This document shows, one piece after another, positions 1 to 8,356 of a DNA stretch of 64,000 nucleotides. The stretch is from Actinacidiphila acididurans. Its GTDB lineage: Bacteria; Actinomycetota; Actinomycetes; Streptomycetales; Streptomycetaceae. The stretch spans positions 124,001 through 188,000 of the forward strand of contig NZ_JADKYB010000011.1 of NCBI RefSeq assembly GCF_016918855.1, given 5' to 3'. Under the pieces are notes generated by a model. The model worked only from the letters and a program-made list of their open reading frames with translations. It had not been told where the DNA came from and did not search any database. Position numbers and translations under genes: made by a program. Each line of letters opens with the position of its first letter. Positions within the stretch are counted from its first letter, which is position 1.

Positions 1-294
1 TTCCCCGGCGTCGCCACCCCCACCGAGGCCGTACGGGCCATGGAACTCGGCGCCGACGCCCTGACCCTCTACCCGGCCACCGCCTACGCCCCCGGCTGGG
101 TCGCCGACGTGAAGGCGATCATCCCGCAGGCCGCCGTCCTGCCCATCGGCGGCATCACGCTGTCCGCCGCCCCCGACTGGGTGGCCGCCGGCGCGGTCGC
201 GGTCGGCATGGGCTCCGCGCTCACCGACGGCGACCGTGAGACGGTGACCAAGCGGCTGACCGAACTCCTGGGCCGGCTGGCGGACATCGCCTGA
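1..294 (+). CDS. KDPG/KHG aldolase family protein, 3' part
   Basis: The gene enters from the left edge and only its last 97 codons are present. The sequence shows the C-terminal half of a class I KDPG/KHG aldolase TIM barrel: an FPGVATPTEA segment, then GADALTLYPA, a phosphate-binding PIGGI strand and GAVAVGMGS near the end. Members of the family cleave 2-keto-3-deoxy-6-phosphogluconate or 4-hydroxy-2-oxoglutarate through a Schiff-base lysine that normally sits in a L-K-x-F-P motif. Here that position is Thr (codon 64-66), so normal aldolase chemistry is doubtful. The stop lies 62 bases before the P450 gene, and the two could be co-transcribed. Family assignment is firm; activity is not. Confidence 0.8.
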   Translation, partial: FPGVATPTEAVRAMELGADALTLYPATAYAPGWVADVKAIIPQAAVLPIGGITLSAAPDWVAAGAVAVGMGSALTDGDRETVTKRLTELLGRLADIA

Positions 295-356
295 GCCGCA
301 CCCCGGCCGGCACCCTCCGGCCCGGTCCGGGCCGCAGCACGACCGAGGAGGACACC

Positions 357-1544
357 GTGCCCATGAGCCCGCCCGTGGACCTCACCGCCCACGCCGAGGA
401 CTTCACCGCCGACCCGTACCCCTTCTACGCGGCGCTGCGCGAGCAGGGGCCGGTGCACTGGGTGCGCACGCCGTACACCGGCGACGTCTGGCTGGTCGTG
501 GGGTACGCCGAGGCCCGCGCCGCGCTGGCCGACCCGCGGCTGCGCAAGGACTGGCAGTCCGTGCTCGCCGGCTCGCAGGACTACCCGCTCTCCGCGAACA
601 TGCTGGACAGCGACCCGCCCGTGCACACCCGGCTGCGCAAGCTGGTCGCCCGGGAGTTCACCGCCCGCCGGGTGGAGGCCATGCGGCCGCGCGTCGAGCG
701 GGTCACCGCGGACCTGCTGGCCGCGCTGCCCGAGCACGGCACCGCCGACCTGATCGAGGAGTTCGCCTTCCCGCTGCCGATGACCGTCATCTGCGACCTG
801 CTGGGCGTCCCGGACCTGGACCGGGCCCGCTTCCGCCGCTGGTCCCAGGCCGTCGTCGGCGGCGCGGCCGGCGCCGAAGAGGAGGGCGACGCGGCCTCCG
901 CGATGCACGCCTACCTGTCCGACCTCATCGAGGACAAGCGGTGCGCCGGCCCCGCCGACGACCTGCTCAGCGCCCTCATCCGCACCCGCCACGAGGACGG
1001 CGACCGGCTCTCGGCGGGCGAACTCATCGGCATGGCCTTCCTGCTGCTGGTCGCCGGCCACGAGACCACCGTCAACCTCATCGGCAACGGCCTGCTCGCC
1101 CTCTTCCGCCACCCCGAACAACTCGCCGCGCTGCGCGCCGACCTGTCCCTGCTGGACGGCGCGGTGGAGGAGATGCTGCGCTACGACGGCCCGGTCGAGA
1201 CCGCCACCTGGCGCTTCACGCCCGCTCCGGTGGAGATCGGCGGCACCGTGATTCCGCCCCACCAGGTCGTCGGCGTCGTCCTGGCCGCGGCCGACCGCGA
1301 CCCCGGCCGCTATCCGCAAGCCGACACCTTCGACATCCGCCGCCCGCCCGGCGGCCACCTCGCCTTCGGCCACGGCATCCACTACTGCCTCGGCGCCCCG
1401 CTGGCCCGCCTGGAGGCCAAAGTGGCCTTCGCCGCCCTGCTCACCCGCTTCCCGGACCTGTCCCTCGCGGTGCCCCCGCGGGACCTGCGCTGGCGCCCCG
1501 GGCCGCTGATGCGCGGCGTCCACACGCTGCCCGTGAGCTTCTGA
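357..1544 (+). CDS. Cytochrome P450 (CYP107-like)
   Basis: A 395-residue soluble bacterial P450, the usual length. All landmark motifs are visible: the oxygen-binding I-helix AGHETT around residue 236, the K-helix ExxR inside EEMLRYDG, and the heme-ligand loop FGHGIHYCLGAPLAR near residue 340 with the cysteine thiolate. It would hydroxylate or otherwise oxidise a small hydrophobic substrate using a separate ferredoxin and reductase, neither of which is encoded nearby. The GTG at 357 has a GAGGAG ribosome site six bases upstream; the ATG at 363 is the alternative. Its neighbours are an aldolase-like protein and an atypical EPSP synthase, so a shikimate-derived substrate is possible, but that is inference. 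Confidence 0.95.
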   Translation: MPMSPPVDLTAHAEDFTADPYPFYAALREQGPVHWVRTPYTGDVWLVVGYAEARAALADPRLRKDWQSVLAGSQDYPLSANMLDSDPPVHTRLRKLVAREFTARRVEAMRPRVERVTADLLAALPEHGTADLIEEFAFPLPMTVICDLLGVPDLDRARFRRWSQAVVGGAAGAEEEGDAASAMHAYLSDLIEDKRCAGPADDLLSALIRTRHEDGDRLSAGELIGMAFLLLVAGHETTVNLIGNGLLALFRHPEQLAALRADLSLLDGAVEEMLRYDGPVETATWRFTPAPVEIGGTVIPPHQVVGVVLAAADRDPGRYPQADTFDIRRPPGGHLAFGHGIHYCLGAPLARLEAKVAFAALLTRFPDLSLAVPPRDLRWRPGPLMRGVHTLPVSF

Positions 1545-1610
1545 GATCGCCGCTTGCGCGATCCCCGTAGACTCCGCCGGAGAACCGAACCAGCACCGGC
1601 GGAGGAACCA

Positions 1611-2843
1611 GTGATCGTGGCCGTACCCGGCTCCAAGTCCGTGACCGCCCGGGCGCTGTTCCTCGCGGCGGCAGCCGACGGCGCGACCGTACTGCGCCGG
1701 CCGCTGGTCTCCGACGACACCGAGGGCTTCGCCGAGGCACTGACCGCGCTCGGCTACGGGGTCGAGCGCGAGCCGGAGGCGTGGACCGTGCACGGCCGCC
1801 CGCAGGGCCCGGCGCACCCGCAGGCCGACGTCTACTGCCGCGACGCGGCCACCACCGCGCGCTTCCTGCCCGCGCTGGCCGCCGCCGGCACCGGCACGTA
1901 CCGCTTCGACGCCTCCGCCCAGATGCGCCGCCGCCCGGTCGGCCCGCTCGGCGACGCCCTGCGCGCGCTCGGCGTGGACCTGACGTACGAGGACGCCGAC
2001 GGCCACCTGCCGCTGACCGTCCGGGCAGGCGGCATCAAGGGCGGCACCGTCGACCTGGACGCCAGCCTGTCCTCGCAGTTCCTCACCGCGCTGCTGCTGG
2101 CCGGCCCGCTGATGGCCGAGGGCCTGCGGATCCGCGTTACCGGCATCGTCTCCGTGCCCTACGTGGAGATCACCCTGGCGATGATGCGCCGCTTCGGGGT
2201 GGAGGTGATCCGCGAGGCGGACGGCTTCACGGTGCCGCCCGGCGGCTACACCGCCACCGACTACCCCATCGAGCCGGACGCCTCCACCGCCAGCTACTTC
2301 TTCGCCGCCGCCGCGCTGACCGGCCGCACCGCCACCGTCCCGGGCCTGGGCGCGGACGCCCTCCAGGGCGACCTCGCCTTCGTGGACGTGCTGCGCCGGA
2401 TGGGAGCCGAGGTGCAGGTCGGCGCGGACGCCACCACGGTCACCGGCACCGGCCGGCTGTCCGGCCTCACCGTGAACATGCGCGACATCTCGGACACCAT
2501 GCCGACGCTGGCCGCGATCGCGCCCTTCGCCGACGGCCCGGTCCGCATCGAGGACGTCTACAACACCCGGGTGAAGGAGTGCGACCGGCTGGAGGCGTGC
2601 GCGCAGAACCTGCGCCGCCAGGGCATCGACGTGGCCACCGGCCGCGACTGGATCGAGATCCGCCCGGGCACCCCGGTCCCCGCCGAGATCGCCTGCCACG
2701 GCGACCACCGCATCGCCATGAGCTTCTCCGTGGCCGCCCTGCGCACCCCCGGCACCACCCTGGACGACCCGGGCTGCGTGAAGAAGACCTTCCCCGGCTT
2801 CCACGGCTTCTTCGCCTCGGTGCGCGAGCAGTGGGGCGTGTAG
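1611..2843 (+). CDS. aroA: 3-phosphoshikimate 1-carboxyvinyltransferase (EPSP synthase), atypical
   Basis: This 410-residue protein transfers enolpyruvate from PEP to shikimate 3-phosphate. The GTG at 1611 with GGAGG five bases upstream puts the active-site VPGSKSVTARAL motif at the extreme N-terminus as in the family; the open frame starts at a TTG (1554) but lacks a good site there. Conserved elements include SSQ in LSSQFLTALLL, the D-x-MP loop, NTRVKECDRLEA, DHRIAM and the final KKTFPGF. The PEP/glyphosate loop, usually N-A-G-T, reads D-A-A-T with Ala80 at the Gly96 position of the E. coli enzyme, and Phe replaces the Pro101 equivalent. It follows the P450 gene by 66 bases and ends four bases from the convergent NAT gene. 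No other shikimate gene is present, so this is probably a paralogue. Confidence 0.9.
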   Translation: MIVAVPGSKSVTARALFLAAAADGATVLRRPLVSDDTEGFAEALTALGYGVEREPEAWTVHGRPQGPAHPQADVYCRDAATTARFLPALAAAGTGTYRFDASAQMRRRPVGPLGDALRALGVDLTYEDADGHLPLTVRAGGIKGGTVDLDASLSSQFLTALLLAGPLMAEGLRIRVTGIVSVPYVEITLAMMRRFGVEVIREADGFTVPPGGYTATDYPIEPDASTASYFFAAAALTGRTATVPGLGADALQGDLAFVDVLRRMGAEVQVGADATTVTGTGRLSGLTVNMRDISDTMPTLAAIAPFADGPVRIEDVYNTRVKECDRLEACAQNLRRQGIDVATGRDWIEIRPGTPVPAEIACHGDHRIAMSFSVAALRTPGTTLDDPGCVKKTFPGFHGFFASVREQWGV

Positions 2844-2847
2844 CGGG

Positions 2848-3630
2848 TCAGCCGTCGAGCGGCGCCACGACCGGTTCGCGCTCCAGGGCGATCCCGAAGT
2901 AGTCGCGGTAGGCCGGCAGCACCTCGTCCGGGGCGAGGGTGCGTTCCTCGCGTCCCTGGCTGTCGGTGATCACCAGGGTGCGGCCGCCGAGCGTCACGCG
3001 GCCGTCCTCGGTCAGCCGGGAGCACACCAGGGAGCGGCGGAAGTGGGAGGCCGGCGAGGTCCGCTGCCACCAGCAGGTCGCCTCGAAGTCGGCCGGCTCG
3101 CGGGGGCGCTGCTCCAGCAGGTACTGCGGCGCGCCGTCCCTGAGCACCCGCAGGTCGCCCGCGTCGGTCTCCTCGATCCGGAACACCCCGGCCGGGTCGT
3201 GCTGGTCGCCCCGCTCGTCGTACCGCAGCGGATGCCGGCTGTGCCGGCCGAACCCCACGTCGGCCAGCCACGGGCCGCCGCCGTCCGCGCCGGTCACCCG
3301 CAGCGCCATGTGGTCGTACGGCGGCCCGAGCCGCCCGCCGTCCCCGAACACCCGCGCCGCCAGCAGCGACACCCCGTACCCCAGGGCCCCCAGCAGCCCG
3401 CCGAAGGCCCCGTTGAGCTCGTAGCAGAAGCCGCCCCGCCCGCCGGTGATCTTCGCGGCGAGCGCCGATTCCTCCAGCACGATGTCCTGCCCGAGATGGA
3501 TCGACAGGTTCTCGAACGGCACGACGATCTGGTGCCGCTCGTGCAGTGCGCGCAGCGCCCCCTCGTCCGCGACGGCGGGCCGCTCGGCCCCGAGGTGCTT
3601 CAGATAGGCGTCGACCAGGGCGGAATCCAT
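2848..3630 (-). CDS. nat: Arylamine N-acetyltransferase
   Basis: A 260-residue NAT enzyme, slightly short of the usual 270-280. It moves acetyl groups from acetyl-CoA to arylamines, hydrazines or arylhydroxylamines in the cytoplasm. The Cys-His-Asp triad is visible: Cys in RGGFCYELN near residue 70, His in YDHMALRV near 108, Asp in LADVGFG near 123. The conserved VPFENLSIHLG N-terminal segment is present. The gene converges on aroA with four bases between the stops. NAT-like proteins also act as amide synthases closing ansamycin macrolactams, but no polyketide synthase is in this window, so a general arylamine acetyltransferase is the simpler call. Confidence 0.93.
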   Translation of the reverse strand: MDSALVDAYLKHLGAERPAVADEGALRALHERHQIVVPFENLSIHLGQDIVLEESALAAKITGGRGGFCYELNGAFGGLLGALGYGVSLLAARVFGDGGRLGPPYDHMALRVTGADGGGPWLADVGFGRHSRHPLRYDERGDQHDPAGVFRIEETDAGDLRVLRDGAPQYLLEQRPREPADFEATCWWQRTSPASHFRRSLVCSRLTEDGRVTLGGRTLVITDSQGREERTLAPDEVLPAYRDYFGIALEREPVVAPLDG

Positions 3631-3812
3631 ACGTCCTTTATCCCCGATCAGGGCTCAGCGTGTCATCGGCCGCGGGTCCTGCGTCTGCGGTCCTGGGTCC
3701 TCGATGGAGTCGCCGCTGGGACGGTACGGCAGCGCGCGTCTTGGGTCGTTCTACGGGTTCCGGGTCGCGTTACGGCGCCGCGGCGCGGGAGGGGTGCGGG
3801 TGCCGGGTCCTT

Positions 3813-3965
3813 CTACGGTGCCGTGGTGCTCAGGTGGCGGCGCAGGAAGTGGAGTTGGTGGGTCAGGACGTGTTCGGCGGCCGGGGTGCCCAGGGCCTGG
3901 CGGCCGGCGGTGAGCTGGGCGGCGGAGAGCCGCAGGGTGCGTGCGGGGTGGACCCGGGCGTCGGA
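3813..3965 (-). pseudogene. Tandem partial copy of the S9 peptidase 3' end
   Basis: The stretch 3813-3965 is a diverged copy of 3966-4155, the 3' end of the neighbouring peptidase gene. The two copies are offset by exactly 153 bases at the stop end, and each carries a minus-strand stop at the matching place (TAG at 3813-3815, TAA at 3966-3968). The copy has lost about 37 bases internally and abuts the real stop codon. A further short match to the gene end occurs near 3770. The remaining gene-free DNA from 3631 to 3812 shows nothing else I can support. Confidence 0.75.
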
Positions 3966-6023
3966 TTACGGTGCCGCGGTGCCCAGGTGGCGGCGCAGGA
4001 AGTGGAGTTGGTGGGTCAGGACGTGTTCGGCGGCCGGGGTGCCGAGGGCTTGGTGGCCGGCGCCCGGGAGGAGCAGGACTTCGTGGGGGCGGCCGGCGGC
4101 GAGGAGGGCGGCGGACAGGCGCAGGGTGTGGGCGGGATGGACCCGGTCGTCGGACAGGCCGTGGACCAGCAGCAGCGGGCGGGTCAGGGCCGGGGCGGCC
4201 CGGAGCAGGGAGGCGGCCTCGTAGCGCTCCGGGTACTCGTCGGGATCGCCGAGGAAGCGCTCGCGCCAGCGGGCGTGGTAGAGGCGCTGGTCGGTGACGC
4301 CCGCGCCGGCCACCGCCGCGTGGAAGACGTCGGGGCGGCGCAGCACCGCCCAGGCCGCCAGCGATCCGCCGAACGACCAGCCGCGGATACCGACCCGGCC
4401 CGGGTCCAGCTCGGGGCGCAGCCGGGCGGCCTCGCGCACGGCGGTCACCTGGTCCTCCAGGGCCGGCCCCAACAGGTCGCCGTGCACGGCCCGTTCCCAC
4501 TCGGGCCCACGCCCCGGGGTGCCCCGCCCGTCGGCCACCAGGACCGCGAAGCCGTGCTCGGCGAACCATTGCGAGACCAGTGATCGCCAGTCGGGCCCGG
4601 CGGTGACCCGCTGTCGCCCGGGGCCGCCGTAGGGGTCGGCGAGCACCGGCAGCGGGCCGTCGCCGGGGCCGTACCAGGACGGCAGGTGCAGCGCCGTGCG
4701 CAGCTCACGCGGCCCGAGCACCAGATCCGTGGCCCGCACCCGCAGCAGCGGCTCCTCGGCCGACGACCGTACCGGCACGGGCCGCCCGCCCGGGCGCCGC
4801 ACCACGGTCCGCCCGCCCGGCCGGTCCGCACCCGTGGCGGTGTGCACCAGGGTCGTGCCGCGGCGCACCCCCGTGTGCACCCCGGGCTCCACGCTCAGCC
4901 GCCGCGAGCCGCGGCCGGGGGCGTACGTCCACAGGTGCGTCTCGCGCGGCTCCCGCCTGTCGGTGGCCGTGAACAGTACGTCCTCGCCCTCGACACCGAG
5001 CACTTCGCGCAGGTGCAGCCCCGGCGGGGTGACGGCGGTTCCGGCCACGGTCAGGTACCGGGTGCCGGCCCGGTCGACGTGCCAGACCAGCGCCCCCGCC
5101 GCGGTGCGCGCCGGCAGCCCCGGCACCAGGTGAACCCACCGCTCGTCGCGCAGCTCGGCCGCCACCGCCGTGCCGCCGTCCGGCCCGATGGTGAGCAGGC
5201 GTACCACGCGCTGGTCGCGGGACTGCACGAGCGCGTAGGGGCCGTGCGCGTCCCAGCCGGCGTCCGGGAGGTACGGGAACGCGTCCCGGTCCCAGCGGGC
5301 CTCGACCCGGATGCCGTCGAGGCCGAGACGCCACAGCGTCACGGCGGGCAGCGCGCCGCCGACCGCCGCGTACCGCACCGTGCGCGGGGGAGTGCCGGGC
5401 CCGGCCGGCTCGGCGAGGTGCCACAGGGCGACCGCCGCCGCGTCCGTACGGGCGGCCAGCAGCCCGCTGCCGTCCGGCGCCCACCAGTGCCCGCGCGGGG
5501 CGTCCGGGGCGATGCCCCAGCACACCGCGTCGCCGTCCGGCACCGCGAGCGCCCGGCCGTTTCCCGCGGACCCCTCGGTGTCCAGCACCCGCAGCTGACC
5601 CCGGCAGGTGTACGCGATCCGCCGCCCGGCCGGGTCGGGCCGCGGGTCCGCCGCGCCCTCGGCCGCGGTGAGCCGCCGGGGCCACCCGCCGGCCGCGTCC
5701 GGAGCCGCATCCACATCCGTATCCACGTCCACCGCCCACACCGCGCCGCCCAGCGCGAATACGGCCAGTCGGCCGTCCCGGTCGGTGGCGTAGCCCGTGA
5801 TCCCCCGGCCCGCCGCCTCGCCCAACCGCCGGGGATCGGCCAGTACCCGCTCCCGCCCCGACGCCAGGTCCAGTCGCCACAGGCACCCCACCGGGTCGTC
5901 CCCGCCCCGTTCGCGCACGAAGAGCACGGCCCGGCCGTCCCCGGTGACGGTGAACCCGCCCGGCACCCCCAGTGCGAACCGCCGGGTCCGGACGAGCTGT
6001 TGGGGGAAGTCCGCCGCCGTCAT
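3966..6023 (-). CDS. S9 family prolyl oligopeptidase/dipeptidyl-peptidase-like protein
   Basis: A 685-residue two-domain serine peptidase. The N-terminal 420 or so residues have the blade-like repeats of a beta-propeller (strings such as WRLDLASGRERVL and IAYTCRGQLRVLD), and the C-terminal 250 form an alpha/beta hydrolase. The triad is clear: Ser in RGWSFGGSLA, Asp in HGLSDDRVHPAHT, His in LPGAGHQALG. There is no signal peptide, so it likely trims short peptides in the cytoplasm; DPP-IV-type or acylaminoacyl specificity cannot be told apart here. It is divergent from the sugar ABC operon. A perfect LexA/Cheo-box-like palindrome lies 31 bases upstream of the ATG, and its 3' end has been duplicated downstream. 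Confidence 0.9.
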   Translation of the reverse strand: MTAADFPQQLVRTRRFALGVPGGFTVTGDGRAVLFVRERGGDDPVGCLWRLDLASGRERVLADPRRLGEAAGRGITGYATDRDGRLAVFALGGAVWAVDVDTDVDAAPDAAGGWPRRLTAAEGAADPRPDPAGRRIAYTCRGQLRVLDTEGSAGNGRALAVPDGDAVCWGIAPDAPRGHWWAPDGSGLLAARTDAAAVALWHLAEPAGPGTPPRTVRYAAVGGALPAVTLWRLGLDGIRVEARWDRDAFPYLPDAGWDAHGPYALVQSRDQRVVRLLTIGPDGGTAVAAELRDERWVHLVPGLPARTAAGALVWHVDRAGTRYLTVAGTAVTPPGLHLREVLGVEGEDVLFTATDRREPRETHLWTYAPGRGSRRLSVEPGVHTGVRRGTTLVHTATGADRPGGRTVVRRPGGRPVPVRSSAEEPLLRVRATDLVLGPRELRTALHLPSWYGPGDGPLPVLADPYGGPGRQRVTAGPDWRSLVSQWFAEHGFAVLVADGRGTPGRGPEWERAVHGDLLGPALEDQVTAVREAARLRPELDPGRVGIRGWSFGGSLAAWAVLRRPDVFHAAVAGAGVTDQRLYHARWRERFLGDPDEYPERYEAASLLRAAPALTRPLLLVHGLSDDRVHPAHTLRLSAALLAAGRPHEVLLLPGAGHQALGTPAAEHVLTHQLHFLRRHLGTAAP

Positions 6024-6053
6024 GGTCCGTCACGGTGCCACGGTCTCCGTCAC

Positions 6054-6067
6054 CGAACAAGCGTTCG
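6054..6067. promoter_or_regulatory. SOS-box-like palindrome (CGAACAAGCGTTCG)
   Basis: CGAACAAGCGTTCG fits the Gram-positive LexA consensus CGAAC-N4-GTTCG at every defined position. It lies 31 bases upstream of the S9 peptidase start and about 200 bases upstream of the sugar-binding-protein gene, in the divergent intergenic region. The motif is visible; LexA binding is inferred. Confidence 0.5.
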
Positions 6068-6178
6068 CTGCACTCGAGGTCGATCACGCGCCGTCGACAC
6101 ACACGCCCCCTTGACGGATGCCGTGGGCCGCCGAGAGGGTGCGCTACACCTCGTTGCACACCCTTCCCGGGAGCAACG

Positions 6179-6227
6179 CCAGCACATCGACAGCACACCA
6201 GCACACCAGCACATCGGCACATCAGCG
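6179..6227. repeat. CAGCACA-rich short direct repeats upstream of the sugar ABC operon
   Basis: Imperfect 9-10 base repeats (CAGCACATCG, CAGCACACC, CAGCACATCGG, and so on) run for about 50 bases and end about 40 bases before the binding-protein start. They could be slippage DNA or a multi-site regulator target; nothing here decides. Confidence 0.5.
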
Positions 6228-6269
6228 CCGGCAGTCAGGCACGGCGGACGGCACGGAGAGGCGGGGCCA

Positions 6270-7325
6270 GTGGCGAAACCAGGGGCGGGCGGATCCGGAT
6301 TCAGGAAGCGGCGGACGGGGCCGGGCAGGCCGGCCCGGTTGCTCGGCGCGGTGCTGGCCGTGGCGCTCGGCGCCACGGCCCTCGCGGGGTGCAGCAGCAC
6401 CGGCGGCAAGCGGGCCGAGGACCGGGCGAAGCGGCTGGCCGCGAACGGCTCTGCCGTGAACACCCCGCACTGGACCTTCGCCATGGTCACCCACTCCGGC
6501 GCCGGCGACACCTTCTGGGACATCGTGCAGAGCGGCGCGAAGCAGGCCGCGGCCAAGGACAACATCAAGTTCGTGTACTCCAACAGCGACCAGGCCGACC
6601 AGCAGGCCCAGCTCGTGCAGGCCGCGATCGACAGCCATGTGGACGGCCTGATCGTCACCCTCGCCAAGCCCGACGCGATGAAGGACGTGGTCGGCCGGGC
6701 GGAGAAGGCCGGCATCCCGGTGATCACCATCAACTCCGGGTCCGAGCAGTCCAAGAGCTTCGGGGCGCTCGCCCACATCGGCCAGGACGAGACGGTCGCG
6801 GGCAAGGCGGTCGGCGACGAACTCACCCGGCGCGGCCGCAAGCACGCCCTGTGCGTGCTGCACGAGCAGGGCAACGTCGGCCACGAACAGCGCTGCGCGG
6901 GCGCGAAGTCCGCCTTCTCCGGCCGGATGGACGACCTCTACGTCAACGGCACGAACATGCCCGACGTGCAGTCCGCCCTCGAGGCCAAGCTCCAGGCCGA
7001 CCCGTCCATCGACGCCGTGGTCACCCTGGGCGCGCCCTTCGCCGCCACCGCCGCCAAGGCCAAGCAACAGGCCGGCTCGCACGCCGAGATCGACACCTTC
7101 GACCTCAACGCCCAGGTCGCCGCGTCCCTCAAGGACGGCACCATCGGCTTCGCCGTCGACCAGCAGCCGTACCTCCAGGGCTACGAGGCGGTCGACCTGC
7201 TGTGGCTGTACCGCTACAACGGCGACATGCTCGGCGGCGGGCAGCCGGTCCTCACCGGCCCGCAGATCGTCACCAAGGACGACGCCGCGGCCCTGCTCTC
7301 GTACACCCAGCGGGGCACCCGGTGA
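6270..7325 (+). CDS. Sugar ABC transporter substrate-binding lipoprotein
   Basis: A 351-residue periplasmic-binding-protein type I (ribose/xylose/inositol class). The GTG at 6270 with GGAGAGG seven bases upstream gives an Arg-rich n-region, a hydrophobic segment LLGAVLAVALGATALAG and a lipobox LAGC near residue 42, so the mature protein is anchored to the outer face of the membrane. The binding-protein fold is seen in FAMVTHSGAGDTFWDIVQSG, YSNSDQADQQAQLVQAAI, DGLIVTLAKP, GIPVITINSG and the hinge near TFDLNAQVAASLKDG. It is the first gene of a coupled operon and its stop overlaps the permease start by four bases. The sugar cannot be told from sequence. Confidence 0.93.
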   Translation: MAKPGAGGSGFRKRRTGPGRPARLLGAVLAVALGATALAGCSSTGGKRAEDRAKRLAANGSAVNTPHWTFAMVTHSGAGDTFWDIVQSGAKQAAAKDNIKFVYSNSDQADQQAQLVQAAIDSHVDGLIVTLAKPDAMKDVVGRAEKAGIPVITINSGSEQSKSFGALAHIGQDETVAGKAVGDELTRRGRKHALCVLHEQGNVGHEQRCAGAKSAFSGRMDDLYVNGTNMPDVQSALEAKLQADPSIDAVVTLGAPFAATAAKAKQQAGSHAEIDTFDLNAQVAASLKDGTIGFAVDQQPYLQGYEAVDLLWLYRYNGDMLGGGQPVLTGPQIVTKDDAAALLSYTQRGTR

Positions 7326-8356
7326 CCGCCCTGACCGCGGACGTCGAACCGACGGCCGCGCAGTCCCTGGCCCGCCGGCTGCTGCGGCGGCCCGAACTCG
7401 GCGCGGTGGCCGGCGCCGCGGCCGTCTTCGTGTTCTTCTCGGTGGTCGCCGACCCCTTCCTGCGGGCGGCGAGCCTCGGCACGGTGCTCTACGCCTCCTC
7501 CACCATCGGGATCATGGCGGTGCCGGTGGCGCTGCTGATGATCGGCGGCGAGTTCGACCTGTCGGCCGGCGTCATGGTGACGAGTTCCGCGCTGGTGTCC
7601 TCGATGTTCAGCTACCAGATGACGGCGAACACCTGGGTGGGCGTCGGCGTCTCGCTGCTGGTCACCCTGGCGCTCGGCGCGTTCAACGGCATCCTCCTGG
7701 TGCGCACGAAGCTGCCCAGCTTCATCATCACGCTGGGCACCTTCCTGATGCTCAGTGGCCTGAACCTGGGCCTGACCAAGCTGATCAGCGGCACGGTGTC
7801 GACCAAGCACATCGGCGACATGCAGGGCTTTCCCACCTGCCGGGACCTGTTCGCCTCGCACTGGACCATCGGCTCGGTCGACCTCCAGGTCACCATCCTG
7901 TGGTGGCTCGGCCTGGTGGTGGTCGCCACCTGGGTGCTGCTGCGCACCCGGGCCGGCAACTGGATCTTCGCCGCCGGCGGCAACCCGGAGGCGGCCCGCG
8001 CGGTCGGCGTCCCGGTGGCGCGCACCAAGGTGGGGCTCTACACGGCCGTCGCCTTCTGCGCCTGGATCTCCGGGCAGCACCTGCTGTTCTCCTTCGACGT
8101 GGTGCAGTCCGGCGAGGGCGTCGGCAACGAGTTCCTGTACATCATCGCGGCCGTCATCGGCGGCTGCCTGATGACCGGCGGCTACGGCAGCGCGGTCGGC
8201 TCGGCGGTCGGCGCGTTCATCTTCGGCGTCACCAGCAAGGGCATCGTCTACGCGCAGTGGAACCCGGACTGGTTCACGTTCTTCCTCGGCGCCATGCTGC
8301 TGCTCGCGACCCTCCTCAACACGTTCGTACGCCGCCGCGCGGAGGCCGGCCGATGA
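7322..8356 (+). CDS. Sugar ABC transporter permease (BPD_transp_2/RbsC family)
   Basis: A 344-residue integral membrane protein with about eight to ten hydrophobic helices, of the RbsC/XylH/FrcC type, forming the membrane channel for the importer. Family signatures include MIGGEFDLSAGVMVTSSA, AFNGILLVRTKLPSFIITLGT and the coupling region GNPEAARAVGVPVARTKVGLY; the C-terminal GYGSAVGSAVGAFIFGV is also typical. The start GTG overlaps the binding-protein stop (GTGA), implying translational coupling, and its own stop overlaps the ATPase ATG. Only one permease gene is present, so a homodimer is expected. Confidence 0.93.
   Translation: MTALTADVEPTAAQSLARRLLRRPELGAVAGAAAVFVFFSVVADPFLRAASLGTVLYASSTIGIMAVPVALLMIGGEFDLSAGVMVTSSALVSSMFSYQMTANTWVGVGVSLLVTLALGAFNGILLVRTKLPSFIITLGTFLMLSGLNLGLTKLISGTVSTKHIGDMQGFPTCRDLFASHWTIGSVDLQVTILWWLGLVVVATWVLLRTRAGNWIFAAGGNPEAARAVGVPVARTKVGLYTAVAFCAWISGQHLLFSFDVVQSGEGVGNEFLYIIAAVIGGCLMTGGYGSAVGSAVGAFIFGVTSKGIVYAQWNPDWFTFFLGAMLLLATLLNTFVRRRAEAGR

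Noticed and set aside
84..2804. 906-codon minus-strand open frame opposite the P450 and AroA genes
   Set aside because: It is the antisense shadow of GC-rich coding DNA: composition is Gly/Ala/Arg/His-rich, with no domain, and it crosses three well-supported genes.
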